A stretch of DNA of 64,000 nt, taken from positions 280,550-344,549 of the forward strand of contig SPIA01000003.1 in assembly GCA_004535795.1 (NCBI GenBank), written 5' to 3'. Below the pieces are notes generated by a model. It was not told the origin of the DNA. It did no database searches and worked only from the letters and a program-made list of their open reading frames with translations. The position numbers and the translations under genes are program-made. Shown here piece after piece: positions 51,023-60,221 of the stretch. The DNA comes from Gammaproteobacteria bacterium LSUCC0057 (lineage in GTDB: Bacteria; Pseudomonadota; Gammaproteobacteria; Pseudomonadales; Porticoccaceae). Every line of letters starts with the position of its first letter. Position 1 is the first letter of the stretch.

Positions 51023-51035
51023 GGTCTTTACCTCG

Positions 51036-51677
51036 TTAGAAACGTTCTTTTTTTACAGTGAGGCAGCCTGTACCGGCGGCCATTAAAAAAGTGGTTGTGG
51101 TAGCAGAGACGTCAAACATCTGTATATTGCCAACAGTGCGCCGGCTGGTGAGCGCGCGCAGCTGGCTGTTGGCGAGATCGTTACAACTGCTGGGGTGGTA
51201 GCTGACGGTCTCGTAACTTCCCTCACAGTTGCCCGTCCCATTGGGGTTAAACGTGGCCGACGCGTAAACAGAGCTGTTGTTCTGGCTGCGAAGCTCTTGC
51301 GAGAGGAAGATAGTGGATTGATCAGCGGGTGGATTGGGTGCGTACAGATAAACATTGGGCTTTTGCCCGTTGGCAAGAAATCGGGTGACACGATCAACCT
51401 GCGACAGACAGCGGTGCACGCCAGTTTGCGCCAGAGCCTTGGTTACTGGATTGCTCCAGCTACTCTGTTCCACAGCGGTAGGGGCCGATAGTTTCTCTGT
51501 CTGCAGAGGGCTGGTTGAGGGACTGCCTGCTGGCAGAGCTTGCTCGGGTAGGGTGGGCATTAAAACAAACCACAATACGGCTAGCGTTAGAGCCACTGAG
51601 AATAGAACCGAAATCACCACCAAGGCAACGACTTTGGCGCCAGAGAATGGCATCGACAGAGCATCAGAACCACTCAT
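51036..51677 (-). CDS. membrane-anchored periplasmic protein, putative autotransporter partner
   Basis: 213 residues from the ATG at 51677 (a TTG at 51698 is in frame). One N-terminal membrane segment (VVALVVISVLFSVALTLAVLWFVLMP), then a Pro/Ser linker and a periplasmic domain with Cys residues (HRCLSQ, GNCEGSYE, SSCNDL, TGCLTV). I do not recognise the family. Its tight spacing to the trimeric autotransporter suggests a helper for its passage or folding (inference from context). Confidence 0.6.
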   Translation of the reverse strand: MSGSDALSMPFSGAKVVALVVISVLFSVALTLAVLWFVLMPTLPEQALPAGSPSTSPLQTEKLSAPTAVEQSSWSNPVTKALAQTGVHRCLSQVDRVTRFLANGQKPNVYLYAPNPPADQSTIFLSQELRSQNNSSVYASATFNPNGTGNCEGSYETVSYHPSSCNDLANSQLRALTSRRTVGNIQMFDVSATTTTFLMAAGTGCLTVKKERF

Positions 51678-51919
51678 AGGGTGGTACTGCCCCACCAAAA
51701 AGGAGTGGCCACATCCAAGTCAATGCTCGCTTTGCGCAAGGTTGTCATTCGACATAGTCTAGTAACCTCAGTGGCTTGGGTTCGTTCTGCTCGTTCCATG
51801 GGCTGGCAAACAGTGGCGCGGCTTAACAATAGATTAATTACAGGTAATTACTTAATATTGTTGCAGCAGTTGATATCCGTTCACAGCGCTAATTGAGAAA
51901 AGGTACCGCGGGTCACTTT

Positions 51920-52534
51920 ATGGTAATTGGTTATACACCCCCCAAGCAGCAAAGAGCGATTGAGACAGAAAACCGTTTTCTCGACGCTATGGATGAGTTG
52001 TTGGTGACCACATCCTATGCACAGTTGACCATCGAGCGTATTGCTGTAAAAGCGGGTCTAAACAAAGGTGCATTTCTCAACCGTTTTGGCAATAAAAAAC
52101 AGGCACTATTTGTTCTTTTTAAACGTTATTGTGACGAGTGCCAGCAGAGGATAGCGCAGAAATCTAGCAATATTAGCAGTGCTGATCTACCGCTCGATGA
52201 GATTTGCGCCGAAGTCTCTGAGCAATTTGAGCAGCTCTTAATCAAACACTTTTCTGCAAACCGCGCCATGTATGAGTGTTTTACTCAAGAGTTGGAGGTC
52301 GATGACATGACCAAAAACATTTTTAGGAGTGCAGTAGCACTGATGATGGTGATCCAGGATCGTTATGCCATTGCGGTAGTGGATAGAGAAGAGAGCGCTT
52401 TTTACGCCACTCAACTGCTGGTTACGCTCAATTTTAATTGCGTAATGAAAGCGATGCCAGCCATGCCTGTGGATAAGTCCAAGCGACACAAGCTGGTGGG
52501 TAAACTGTTGGCGCAGGCTCTGATGTTTGGCTAA
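51920..52534 (+). CDS. TetR/AcrR-type transcriptional regulator
   Basis: 204 residues from the ATG at 51920 (a TTG at 51893 is in frame). The N-terminal HTH is clear: NRFLDAMDELLVTTSYAQLTIERIAVKAGLNKGAFLNRFGNKKQALFVLFKRY. The C-terminal ligand domain is not assigned. It is divergent from the adhesin operon across about 240 bases and may control it (inference). Confidence 0.85.
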   Translation: MVIGYTPPKQQRAIETENRFLDAMDELLVTTSYAQLTIERIAVKAGLNKGAFLNRFGNKKQALFVLFKRYCDECQQRIAQKSSNISSADLPLDEICAEVSEQFEQLLIKHFSANRAMYECFTQELEVDDMTKNIFRSAVALMMVIQDRYAIAVVDREESAFYATQLLVTLNFNCVMKAMPAMPVDKSKRHKLVGKLLAQALMFG

Positions 52535-52677
52535 TTTACACAGCTGGCCATGCCGCAATAGACTCTGCGGCCCCGTTGAAAAGCGGAGCACACTGACATT
52601 GTCACTTTCACTGTCAGAGCCACTGCAGCAGGCCAGACGGTAGCGTTCCCTCGCGTCGCTGCGGCGCCGTTGTCCGG

Positions 52678-52971
52678 CTACATCTCCGAGTCGCCAATGA
52701 CGATGTTTGAGGTGGCGGTGTCGAGGCGAATTTTTTTAAATGGCAGGTATTCGGGGTCGGCTAAAAACGCCTTGGCGGCGGCTTTGTCTGGGAACTCTGC
52801 CAGCAGCACACGTTTGGGGCTCCAGTCTCCCTCCATCACCTCGAAGTCAGAAATTCGGTGGGTAATTTTACCGCCGTGCTTGGCAATCAGCGGCCACACT
52901 TTTGGCGGGTAGGCAGAATAGCCGGCCATGTCGTGAATATCGATCTCCATCAGTATAAAAGCGCTCATCAA
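52678..52971 (-). CDS. DUF1330 domain protein
   Basis: 97 residues with a ferredoxin-like dimeric barrel fold. AFILMEIDIHDMAGYSAYPPKVWPLIAKHGGKITHR and the following GDWSPKRVLLAEFPDKAAAKAFLADPEYLPFKKIR are typical of DUF1330. Function unknown. Lies downstream of, and probably is co-transcribed with, the zinc-type oxidoreductase gene. Confidence 0.9.
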   Translation of the reverse strand: MMSAFILMEIDIHDMAGYSAYPPKVWPLIAKHGGKITHRISDFEVMEGDWSPKRVLLAEFPDKAAAKAFLADPEYLPFKKIRLDTATSNIVIGDSEM

Positions 52972-53015
52972 TTCTTCTCCAAGTTGAGGGGTAGGACTAT
53001 CTGTTGTTGGCAGGG

Positions 53016-54080
53016 TCAGCCGGTAAAGTCGAGCAAGATCTTGCCGGTTCTGCCGCGGGCGGTTGACGCTTTTACCGCGGCAACGGCTTGGTCGAGTGGG
53101 TACTGCGCATCGACTTGGCTGAACAGCAGGCCGGTGGCGCTGAGTTTTGCCAATTCAGCGAGAGCTTCATTGCGCGCCTGCAGACTTTGTGCCGCCAGCC
53201 AGCCGGGTAGATAAAAGCCGCTCAGAGTGGCATTGGTCATCATCAGGTTGCGCGAAAACAGGTTGAAGCTGGGCGCGTCAAGGGTGCCGTAGAGTAATGC
53301 TCGGCCGCGTTCGGTGAGGCAGCCGATGAGTGCTTCAGCGGTGCTACCGCCGACACAATCGAGCGCCATCGCTACGCCGCGGCCGGCGGTGATCTCTTTG
53401 ACCCGCCGGGCAAGGTCTTGCTCCTCGCTGATCACTACCTCGTCACCGAGTTGGCCGGCATTGCCGTCGGCACTCGCCCTGTTGCGGACAATACTGATAG
53501 TCTTAAAGCCGTAATGGCGACCGAGTGCGGCGACCATCTTACTCACCGCAGAGGCGCCGGCGCTCATTAACAACCAGTCGCCCGGTTGGGCTTTGAGTAT
53601 GTAGCGAGTCATGGCCAGCGCAGTGAGTGGGTTTATCATCATCAACGCGGCTTGCTCATCGGGTAAGGCGTCGGGCAGGGCCACTGCCTGTTGCGGCAGC
53701 ACATTGAGATACTGTTGCCAGGTGCCGTTGGGCGGCCCGGCAGTGACAGCCACGCGCTTGCCAAGCCACTGTGCGCTGTCGACGGCGCTACCACAGCTCT
53801 CTACAATGCCAACTCCTTCACCGCCGGGTATACACGGCATGGTGGGGTGAGGTTGTTGGCGCGCGGCGTCGAAGGTAGGTTGACTCTCTTGATAGTTCCA
53901 TAGCAACTTCTCTAGCCCAGCGCGGTAGTCGCCGCGGATGTAGTTGAGATCAGAGGGGTGTACGGCCGCTTTGACCATACGCACCGAGAGCTGCTCCGGG
54001 CTGGGCGCTGAGCGTTCGCTAGCGACTATTTGGACGCCCGATAGGTCGTCGGAACTATTGATGATCTGCACAGTGTGCAT
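53016..54080 (-). CDS. MDR-family NADPH:quinone or enoyl reductase-like oxidoreductase
   Basis: 354 residues from the ATG at 54080, preceded by CGGAG. GroES-like N-terminal domain with VKAAVHPSDLNYIRGDYR and PCIPGGEGVGIVESCG. A Rossmann domain follows, with DWLLMSAGASAVSKMVAALGRHYGFKTISIVRN. No catalytic zinc ligand set is seen. Resembles the ETR/MECR and quinone oxidoreductase groups; substrate unknown. Confidence 0.83.
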   Translation of the reverse strand: MHTVQIINSSDDLSGVQIVASERSAPSPEQLSVRMVKAAVHPSDLNYIRGDYRAGLEKLLWNYQESQPTFDAARQQPHPTMPCIPGGEGVGIVESCGSAVDSAQWLGKRVAVTAGPPNGTWQQYLNVLPQQAVALPDALPDEQAALMMINPLTALAMTRYILKAQPGDWLLMSAGASAVSKMVAALGRHYGFKTISIVRNRASADGNAGQLGDEVVISEEQDLARRVKEITAGRGVAMALDCVGGSTAEALIGCLTERGRALLYGTLDAPSFNLFSRNLMMTNATLSGFYLPGWLAAQSLQARNEALAELAKLSATGLLFSQVDAQYPLDQAVAAVKASTARGRTGKILLDFTG

Positions 54081-54307
54081 GGTCGACTCCGTTTGCTGCT
54101 CAATGTATTGCAATTTTAGCGAGGCTGTCACATTGGCAATGCAAACCAGCTGACAAATGGCAGTTTTTTACATAGCGGAGCAAATACTGTTCATAGGATA
54201 AGTCAACACGCCGAGCAGACTGAAGCGGCGCTTGGTATACCACGGTGTAGTGTTTGCTGAGATTGTCGATATGCTGCGCCGTGAGTTGGCCGAGCGGTTG
54301 CGCGGCG

Positions 54308-54970
54308 CTAGGCTGACGCCATCAACGACAGTGCAAAGCCGATAAAAGCGGCACCGACCAATGCGGTGGCGGCGCTGGCGACTCTGACGTGTTGGCCAAA
54401 TAGCGCGGCCAGCCGCACCCCAGTAAAAATTAACAGGGCGAGGTAGAGCATGCTGATGACTTGCAAAATAATCGCCAGTAATAAAAAGCTTAGCAGCGGT
54501 GCTGGTGCATCGGCGGCGACAAACTGAACAAAAAACGAGACGAAGAACAGGATCGCCTTGGGGTTGAGCAGGCTGATGATCAGCGCTTGGCGAAACGGCT
54601 GCTGGCGGTTGGGTTTAGGAGTGGCATTGGGCTGCGAGAGGCCGTCTGTGTGGTTGTCGCCGCGCCATATGGCCAGGGCCTGTTTCAGCAAGCCGCCGCC
54701 AAGGTAGATTAAGTAGCAGGCGCCAAGCAGCTGTAAAAATTGCAGTGCGCTGGGCGAGCTGTTGAGCAGTGAGGCGGCGCCGAGCACCGCCATCAGCATC
54801 AGCAGGGTATCGCCACAAAATACCCCAGCGGCGCCTTTGGCGCCCTGTCGCCAGCCCACTCGGGAAGCGGTGCTCATTACGTAGAGAGAGTTGGGGCCAG
54901 GCAGCAGGACAATAAACAGTGTGCCCAAAATGTAGGTGGTAAGGCCTGTGATGCCGGCGAGCGCTGCCAC
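54308..54970 (-). CDS. LysE/RhtB family exporter
   Basis: 220 residues, about six helices. The hallmark GTLFIVLLPGPNSLYVMSTASRVGWRQGAKGAAGVFCGD lies at the N-terminus and ALIISLLNPKAILFFVSFFVQF mid-protein. Export of an amino acid such as leucine or threonine is likely by family. Distinct from the homologue at 3808-4422. First gene after a short gap from a VOC gene on the same strand. Confidence 0.9.
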   Translation of the reverse strand: MAALAGITGLTTYILGTLFIVLLPGPNSLYVMSTASRVGWRQGAKGAAGVFCGDTLLMLMAVLGAASLLNSSPSALQFLQLLGACYLIYLGGGLLKQALAIWRGDNHTDGLSQPNATPKPNRQQPFRQALIISLLNPKAILFFVSFFVQFVAADAPAPLLSFLLLAIILQVISMLYLALLIFTGVRLAALFGQHVRVASAATALVGAAFIGFALSLMASA

Positions 54971-55036
54971 GGTGCAATCCTCAAATATGCAAAATGGCGG
55001 CCAGTGTATACCTGCCGAAAGACCCAGTATAGGGGA

Positions 55037-55405
55037 TTAGGCGGGCTGTTGTTGCAGCTCGATGGTATTGCCCGCGGGGTCTTTAAACCAGATGATCTGG
55101 CCGCTACCTTCGCCGAAGTGGACAAACTCGTCAGTGAGCGCTTTAACCTCGTCCACCGCCGCTTGGATATCTTCGACATACAGCGACAGATGGGTGTTGT
55201 TGGGCAGCGCCATGGGCCCCTCGGCGGGGTCGCTGATGACATGGACAAAGGTCTCCTCGACCCCTGCCCAGAAGCCGTTGACCAGAGTGGCGGCGCCGCT
55301 GCGCGGAAACTCGCGCATGCCCAGCACATTGCGGTAAAAGTCTTGTGTCTGCTGGTGTTTGCCGGCTGCGTTTAAGCCTATGTGGTTGAATCCGGTAACT
55401 TTCAT
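55037..55405 (-). CDS. VOC superfamily (glyoxalase-like) protein
   Basis: 122 residues, one complete VOC module: FNHIGLNAAGKHQQTQDFYRNVLGM, HLSLYVEDIQAAVDEVKAL and IIWFKDPAGNTIELQQ. His and Glu metal ligands are in place. Substrate unknown. RBS-poor start but full family length. Confidence 0.88.
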   Translation of the reverse strand: MKVTGFNHIGLNAAGKHQQTQDFYRNVLGMREFPRSGAATLVNGFWAGVEETFVHVISDPAEGPMALPNNTHLSLYVEDIQAAVDEVKALTDEFVHFGEGSGQIIWFKDPAGNTIELQQQPA

Positions 55406-55468
55406 TTTTTACCTATGGCAAATCGTTGGACTGCACCGCACTCGGTGCAGCCGCTTTGAATGGAGAGA

Positions 55469-55903
55469 TTAGTAGACAGCCATCAGCAGCTGGACGACAT
55501 AACAGCTGACCAGCGCCCATTGGGCGATGTAAAAAGCGAACCGCACCAGTACCCAGTTGCGGCTGCCAGAGATTAGGTGGGCGAGGCTCTGGCCGATGCG
55601 TGCATAGAGCAGCCAGCAGACGGTCTGGTCGGTAATCTCACTAAGGCCGAGCAGTTGGGCTGCCAACAACACACCGATAAACAGCGGAATGTTCTCGTAG
55701 TTGTTGCAAGTGACCCGGGTGATTCGCGCGGCTAAACCATCGAGGTCATTACCGCTGGGGTCAAATTTTATTTTGTTCTGTTGGCGCGAGGTGATCAGCC
55801 GGACAAAGACCAGCGGTACTAACATCAGCGCCCACCAGGCCGCCAGCCAGAGCACTGTACTCATGGTGGGGTTGATCATTACCACTTGGTTTAACGTTTC
55901 CAT
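55469..55903 (-). CDS. MAPEG-family membrane protein
   Basis: 144 residues, four helices, with GLAARITRVTCNNYENIPLFIGVLLAAQLLGL matching the glutathione-binding R-x-x-x-N-x-x-E-N-x-P motif of MAPEG proteins. Members act on eicosanoids or as glutathione transferases; bacterial roles are mostly unknown. Lies 23 bases downstream of an alpha/beta hydrolase. Confidence 0.87.
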   Translation of the reverse strand: METLNQVVMINPTMSTVLWLAAWWALMLVPLVFVRLITSRQQNKIKFDPSGNDLDGLAARITRVTCNNYENIPLFIGVLLAAQLLGLSEITDQTVCWLLYARIGQSLAHLISGSRNWVLVRFAFYIAQWALVSCYVVQLLMAVY

Positions 55904-55926
55904 AACCCTGCCTCTTGTTGTTGTCG

Positions 55927-56697
55927 TTAATGTGGCTGCTCGAGCAGCGTGTTGATAGTAGCACTGATCAACGCCAGCGAGGCCGGGTCGGAGAGCCGGT
56001 GGCCGCCGGTTTTGAGCAGTTGCAGCTGGCAGTCGCGGCTGCTGAGCTGCTCAATAATGGCGCCACCCACGCGCCACGGCACATCTTCGTCGTCTACCGC
56101 ATGCAGCAAGCGTACCGGCACATCGATGGCGATGGGCTGCTCGAGGAGGGTGTTGTGGCGGGTGCCGTCTTCTACCAACTTGTTGTACATGCGGTAAAAG
56201 CCGCTGTCGTCGTAGCAGTTGGGTACATCAAAGTAGCCCTGGCTCTGTAGCAGCGCCGCCTGCTCGGCAGTTAGCTCCTGCTCGACAAAACGCTTGGTAA
56301 AGTCTGGTGCTGCTGCAAGTCCGAGCAGGCTGTGGATACGCTCGGGGCGCGCCAGTGCGGTCAGCAGCATGATCCAGCCGCCCATTGAAGAGCCGACAAT
56401 TAGCTGTGGGCCGGTGGTCACTTGGTCGAGCACCTGCAGGGTGTCGTCGCGCCACTGGCTGATGGTGCCCTCGGCAAAATCCCCACCCGACTGGCCGTGG
56501 GCCATGTAGTCAAAGCGGGTGAACTGGCGGCCCTGTGCGGCGCACAGCGCTTCTATGGCGAGCGCTTTGTCGCCGTTCATATCCGATTGAAAGCCGCAAC
56601 AAAACAGCACCCCGGGGCCGCTGTTGCCGGCGGCGGGGGTGTGGCGGTAGGCCAGCTGATGGCCTACCGGACTGGTGAGAAACTGCAGCTCTGACAC
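55927..56697 (-). CDS. alpha/beta hydrolase
   Basis: 256 residues. The nucleophile elbow is IVGSSMGGWIMLLTAL, an oxyanion region is in FCCGFQSDMNGDKA, the acid is likely in DDEDVPW and the His in TGGHRLSD. Resembles serine aminopeptidase/monoglyceride lipase-type hydrolases. Its start is 3 bases from the stop of the indolepyruvate oxidoreductase gene, so the two share a transcript. Confidence 0.87.
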   Translation of the reverse strand: MSELQFLTSPVGHQLAYRHTPAAGNSGPGVLFCCGFQSDMNGDKALAIEALCAAQGRQFTRFDYMAHGQSGGDFAEGTISQWRDDTLQVLDQVTTGPQLIVGSSMGGWIMLLTALARPERIHSLLGLAAAPDFTKRFVEQELTAEQAALLQSQGYFDVPNCYDDSGFYRMYNKLVEDGTRHNTLLEQPIAIDVPVRLLHAVDDEDVPWRVGGAIIEQLSSRDCQLQLLKTGGHRLSDPASLALISATINTLLEQPH

Positions 56698-56700
56698 CGC

Positions 56701-59700
56701 TTAACCGGCCTCCTGAAATTGCACAACTTGCTCGGGCTCGCCGTGGCGGAACACCTCGAGCAGCGCTGCCCAGCGCTGGCGGGTCGCCGCTACATGGCGC
56801 TCTTTGACGTGGCCGTAACCGCGAATAGTCTCGGGCAGTGCCGCCAACTCTACCGCCTTGGCAAAATTATCGCTGTTGAGATTGGTAACAATCTCAGCCA
56901 GCAACGCCTCGTAGTCGGCGATTAACTGGCGCTCCATTTTGCGCTCGGCAGTTTTGCCAAAGATGTCCAGTGCAGTGCCGCGCAAAAAGCGCAGTTTTGC
57001 CAGCAGCCGGAACGCCGGCACAATCCACGGGCCAAAGCTGCGCTTTTTCAGGTGGCCGGTGACCGGGTCGCGCTTGCTCAATAGCGGCGGGGCGAGGTTG
57101 TACTCGACACGCATGTCGCCACTGAACTGGCTGCGCATGGCGGCCAAGTTGGCCGGATCGCTGTGCAGCCGCGCCACTTCGTACTCGTCTTTGTAGCTGA
57201 GTAGTTTGGCGTAGTAGCGGGCTACTGTGGCGGTCAATTGTTCGCTGGCCGGATCGAGCGCCTGCTCAGCCGCGCGGACACGCTCTACCAGCGCTTGGTA
57301 GCGCTGTGCGTATTGAGCATTTTGATAGCCGGTGAGGTGTGCACTGCGGTGGGCGATGAGCTCATCGGCGCTCTGCGGCAGCGCCGCCATTGGCTGAGCC
57401 GGTTCAATCAGTGCCAACAATTTATCGAGGTCGTGGGCGGCCACCCGGCCGAGACGGAAGGCGTTGAGGTTAAACGCCACGGCGGTGCCGTTGAGCTCAA
57501 TGGCGCGCTCGATGGCTTCCACCGAGAGTGGCAGCAGGCCGTTTTGGCAGGCGAAACCGACCATAAACATATTGCTGGCAATGGTGTCGCCGCACAGTTT
57601 CAGCGCCAGTGTACTGGCGTCAACCAGGTGCAGGTGCTGTTCGCCGACGCGCTCGGCCAACTTGCCTTCGAGCAGGCTGTTGTCGACTTTGTCGTCGGGG
57701 TTGAACTGGAAGATCACCGTATTGCTGACCCGGCTGTTACCGACCACATGAGTCTTGCTGGCCAGGCTGGGGAAGGCGTCGCCGCCGACCGAGGCGACCA
57801 TATCGAAGCCCAGCAACAGGTCGGCTTCGCCGGTGGCTATCTGCTGGGCGCCAATATCGCTGTTTTGATCGGCAATTTTCAGGTGGCTGTAGACGGCGCC
57901 GTTCTTCTGCGACAAGCCGGTCATGTCGTAGATGGAGCAGGCGCGGTGTTGTAGGTGCGCCGCCATGCCCAGTACTGCGCCGACGGTAATCACGCCGGTG
58001 CCGCCGATGCCGGTGATCATAATGTTGTAGCTGTCGCCCTGCAGTGCCGGCGCTTGTGGGGTGGGCAGGCCGTCAAACAGCGAGCCGGCAATCTCCAGCG
58101 CCTCGGGTTTTTTTGGCTGGGCGTCGTAAATAGTGACAAATGAGGGGCAGAAACCGCGGTTGCAGCTGTAATCCTTGTTGCACGAGGACTGGTCAATTTG
58201 ACGCTTGCGCCCCAGCGCAGTCTCCAGTGGCTGAATACTGACACAGGTGGACTGCGCCGAGCAATCGCCGCAGCCCTCGCAGACCGCTGGATTGATGTAC
58301 ATGCGTTTGGCCGGATCTTCGAGTTTGCCGCGCTTGCGACGGCGACGCTTCTCGGCAGCACAGGTCTGCTCGTAAACAATCACCGTACAGCCAGGGATTT
58401 CGCGCAGTTGCCGCTGCAATTGGTCGAGCTGATCGCGGTGCAGCACCTCGACGCCGGCGGCGAGCTCGCTGTTGCCGCGGTATTTTTCTGGGTAGTCACT
58501 CACCACCACGCAGCGTTTGACCCCTTCGTGCAGCACTTGGTGGGTGATCTCCGCCACTGAGATAGGGCCATCGACCGGCTGGCCGCCAGTCATCGCCACA
58601 GCGTCGTTGTAGAGAATTTTGTAGGTGATATTGACCTTGCCGGCAACCGCGGCGCGGATCGCCATCAGCCCAGAGTGGTAGTAGGTACCATCGCCCAAGT
58701 TTTGGAAGACATGCTGGGTGTTGGTAAAGGGTGCGATACCGATCCAGTTGCAGCCCTCACCACCCATCTGCAGTGGTGCGAGGGTGTCGGGGCGGTAGGC
58801 GCTGGCCATGGCGTGGCAGCCGATACCGCCCATGGCGACGCTGCCGGCGGGCACTTTGGTGCTGGTGTTGTGCGGGCAGCCCGAGCAGAAGTAGGGGGTG
58901 CGCATTACCGCCAGCCCGGATTTTGCCGCCTCGGCCACTGCTTGCTCAGCGTAGCTGGTGATCATTGGCTCTTCACAGCCGTTGGCGACCAGCCGCAGCG
59001 CAATGGCGCGGGCGATCATTTGCGCGCTCAGCGACAGCGAGCTCGGCAGCAGCTCATCGCCCTCCGGTGAGCGCTTGCCAGAGAGCCGCGGGCGGTTGGC
59101 TAAGTTGATAATCAGTTCGGCAATTTGTGGCTGCATGAACGCTTTTTTCTCTTCGACTACCAGCAACTCGCTGTGGCGTTCGGCGACCTGCTGGATGCCT
59201 TGCGGCTCAATTGGCCAGATACAACCGAGCTTGTAGACGCTCAGCCCCAGCTCAATTGCGCGGGCTTTGTCTATGCCGAGCAGCTTGAGGGCGGCGACCG
59301 TCTCTTGCCACGCCTTGCCGGCGGTGGCGATGGCGAGTTTACCGGTGGCTTGCGGATCGCCGTGAGTGATGCGGTCAATGTGATTAGCGCGGATAAATTT
59401 ATGCAGCAGCGGAATACGGTAGTCGGCGACAATGACCTCTTCAAGCTTGGGGTCCTTGGCAATTGGCCGGTAGTTAACACCGCCCTCCGGCAGCTCGCCG
59501 CGATCGGGCAGGGTGAAATGAATATTGTCTAAATCGACTTCCACCGTAGCGGTCTGCTCGACGGTTTCATTGACGCATTTAAAGCCGATCCACAGCCCGC
59601 TGTAGCGCGAGGCGGCCCAGCCGAGCAGACCAAATTCAATAAATTCACCGACATTGGCTGGGTAAAAAGAGGGGATCATCGCCGCGGCTAACGCCGGTTC

Positions 59701-60180
59701 GGAGTGGTTGCAGATGGTCGAGCTTTTGCCGGGGTGGTCATCGCCGTAGAGCACTAGCACACCGCCGTTTTGGTCGGCACCGCTGAAGTTGCCGTGGCGC
59801 AGGGCGTCCAGCGCGCGGTCGACTCCCGGGCCTTTGCCGTACCAGATGCCAAACACGCCATCGTGGGTGGCGTCGGGGATCAGCGACAACTGCTGACTAC
59901 CGGTAACTGCAGTGGCCGCCAACTCTTCGTTGAGGCCGGGCTGAAAGCACACATCGGTGGCTTCTAGCGCCTGTTTAGCCTGCCAAAGAGCGGCGTCGTA
60001 GCCACCCAGCGGCGAGCCGCGGTAACCGGAGATAAAGCCGCCGGTATTGAGGCCGTTGCGGCGGTCGAGCTGGTACTGAATGAGTGGTAGCCGCACCAGC
60101 GCTTGGTTGCCGCTCATAAACAGCATGCCGCTGTTTTGTGTGTATTTGTCGCTCAGTGAGATATCGCGTAGTTTGCCCAT
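56701..60180 (-). CDS. indolepyruvate ferredoxin oxidoreductase, fused alpha/beta type
   Basis: 1159 residues. The N-terminal half is TPP-dependent (SGYRGSPLGGYDAALW; GIGCHAMASAYRPDT; MGGEGCNWIG). A cysteine-rich insert (CEGCGDCSAQSTC and CNKDYSCNRGFC, around 620-670) would hold an iron-sulphur cluster. The gamma-type domain starts at IMITGIGGTGVITVGAVLG. It oxidises aryl or branched 2-keto acids to acyl-CoA with ferredoxin in amino-acid breakdown. Large single-chain versions are common in proteobacteria. Confidence 0.93.
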   Translation of the reverse strand: MGKLRDISLSDKYTQNSGMLFMSGNQALVRLPLIQYQLDRRNGLNTGGFISGYRGSPLGGYDAALWQAKQALEATDVCFQPGLNEELAATAVTGSQQLSLIPDATHDGVFGIWYGKGPGVDRALDALRHGNFSGADQNGGVLVLYGDDHPGKSSTICNHSEPALAAAMIPSFYPANVGEFIEFGLLGWAASRYSGLWIGFKCVNETVEQTATVEVDLDNIHFTLPDRGELPEGGVNYRPIAKDPKLEEVIVADYRIPLLHKFIRANHIDRITHGDPQATGKLAIATAGKAWQETVAALKLLGIDKARAIELGLSVYKLGCIWPIEPQGIQQVAERHSELLVVEEKKAFMQPQIAELIINLANRPRLSGKRSPEGDELLPSSLSLSAQMIARAIALRLVANGCEEPMITSYAEQAVAEAAKSGLAVMRTPYFCSGCPHNTSTKVPAGSVAMGGIGCHAMASAYRPDTLAPLQMGGEGCNWIGIAPFTNTQHVFQNLGDGTYYHSGLMAIRAAVAGKVNITYKILYNDAVAMTGGQPVDGPISVAEITHQVLHEGVKRCVVVSDYPEKYRGNSELAAGVEVLHRDQLDQLQRQLREIPGCTVIVYEQTCAAEKRRRRKRGKLEDPAKRMYINPAVCEGCGDCSAQSTCVSIQPLETALGRKRQIDQSSCNKDYSCNRGFCPSFVTIYDAQPKKPEALEIAGSLFDGLPTPQAPALQGDSYNIMITGIGGTGVITVGAVLGMAAHLQHRACSIYDMTGLSQKNGAVYSHLKIADQNSDIGAQQIATGEADLLLGFDMVASVGGDAFPSLASKTHVVGNSRVSNTVIFQFNPDDKVDNSLLEGKLAERVGEQHLHLVDASTLALKLCGDTIASNMFMVGFACQNGLLPLSVEAIERAIELNGTAVAFNLNAFRLGRVAAHDLDKLLALIEPAQPMAALPQSADELIAHRSAHLTGYQNAQYAQRYQALVERVRAAEQALDPASEQLTATVARYYAKLLSYKDEYEVARLHSDPANLAAMRSQFSGDMRVEYNLAPPLLSKRDPVTGHLKKRSFGPWIVPAFRLLAKLRFLRGTALDIFGKTAERKMERQLIADYEALLAEIVTNLNSDNFAKAVELAALPETIRGYGHVKERHVAATRQRWAALLEVFRHGEPEQVVQFQEAG

Positions 60181-60221
60181 ACTGCCCTCAGATAAGTGCT
60201 ATTGTGGTTGTTTTTGAGCCG

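Noticed and set aside
54145..54307. Coding-looking minus-strand stretch between the LysE and oxidoreductase genes
   Set aside because: A readable frame of about 40 residues has no start, no family match and runs into the next gene's leader; too little to call a pseudogene.
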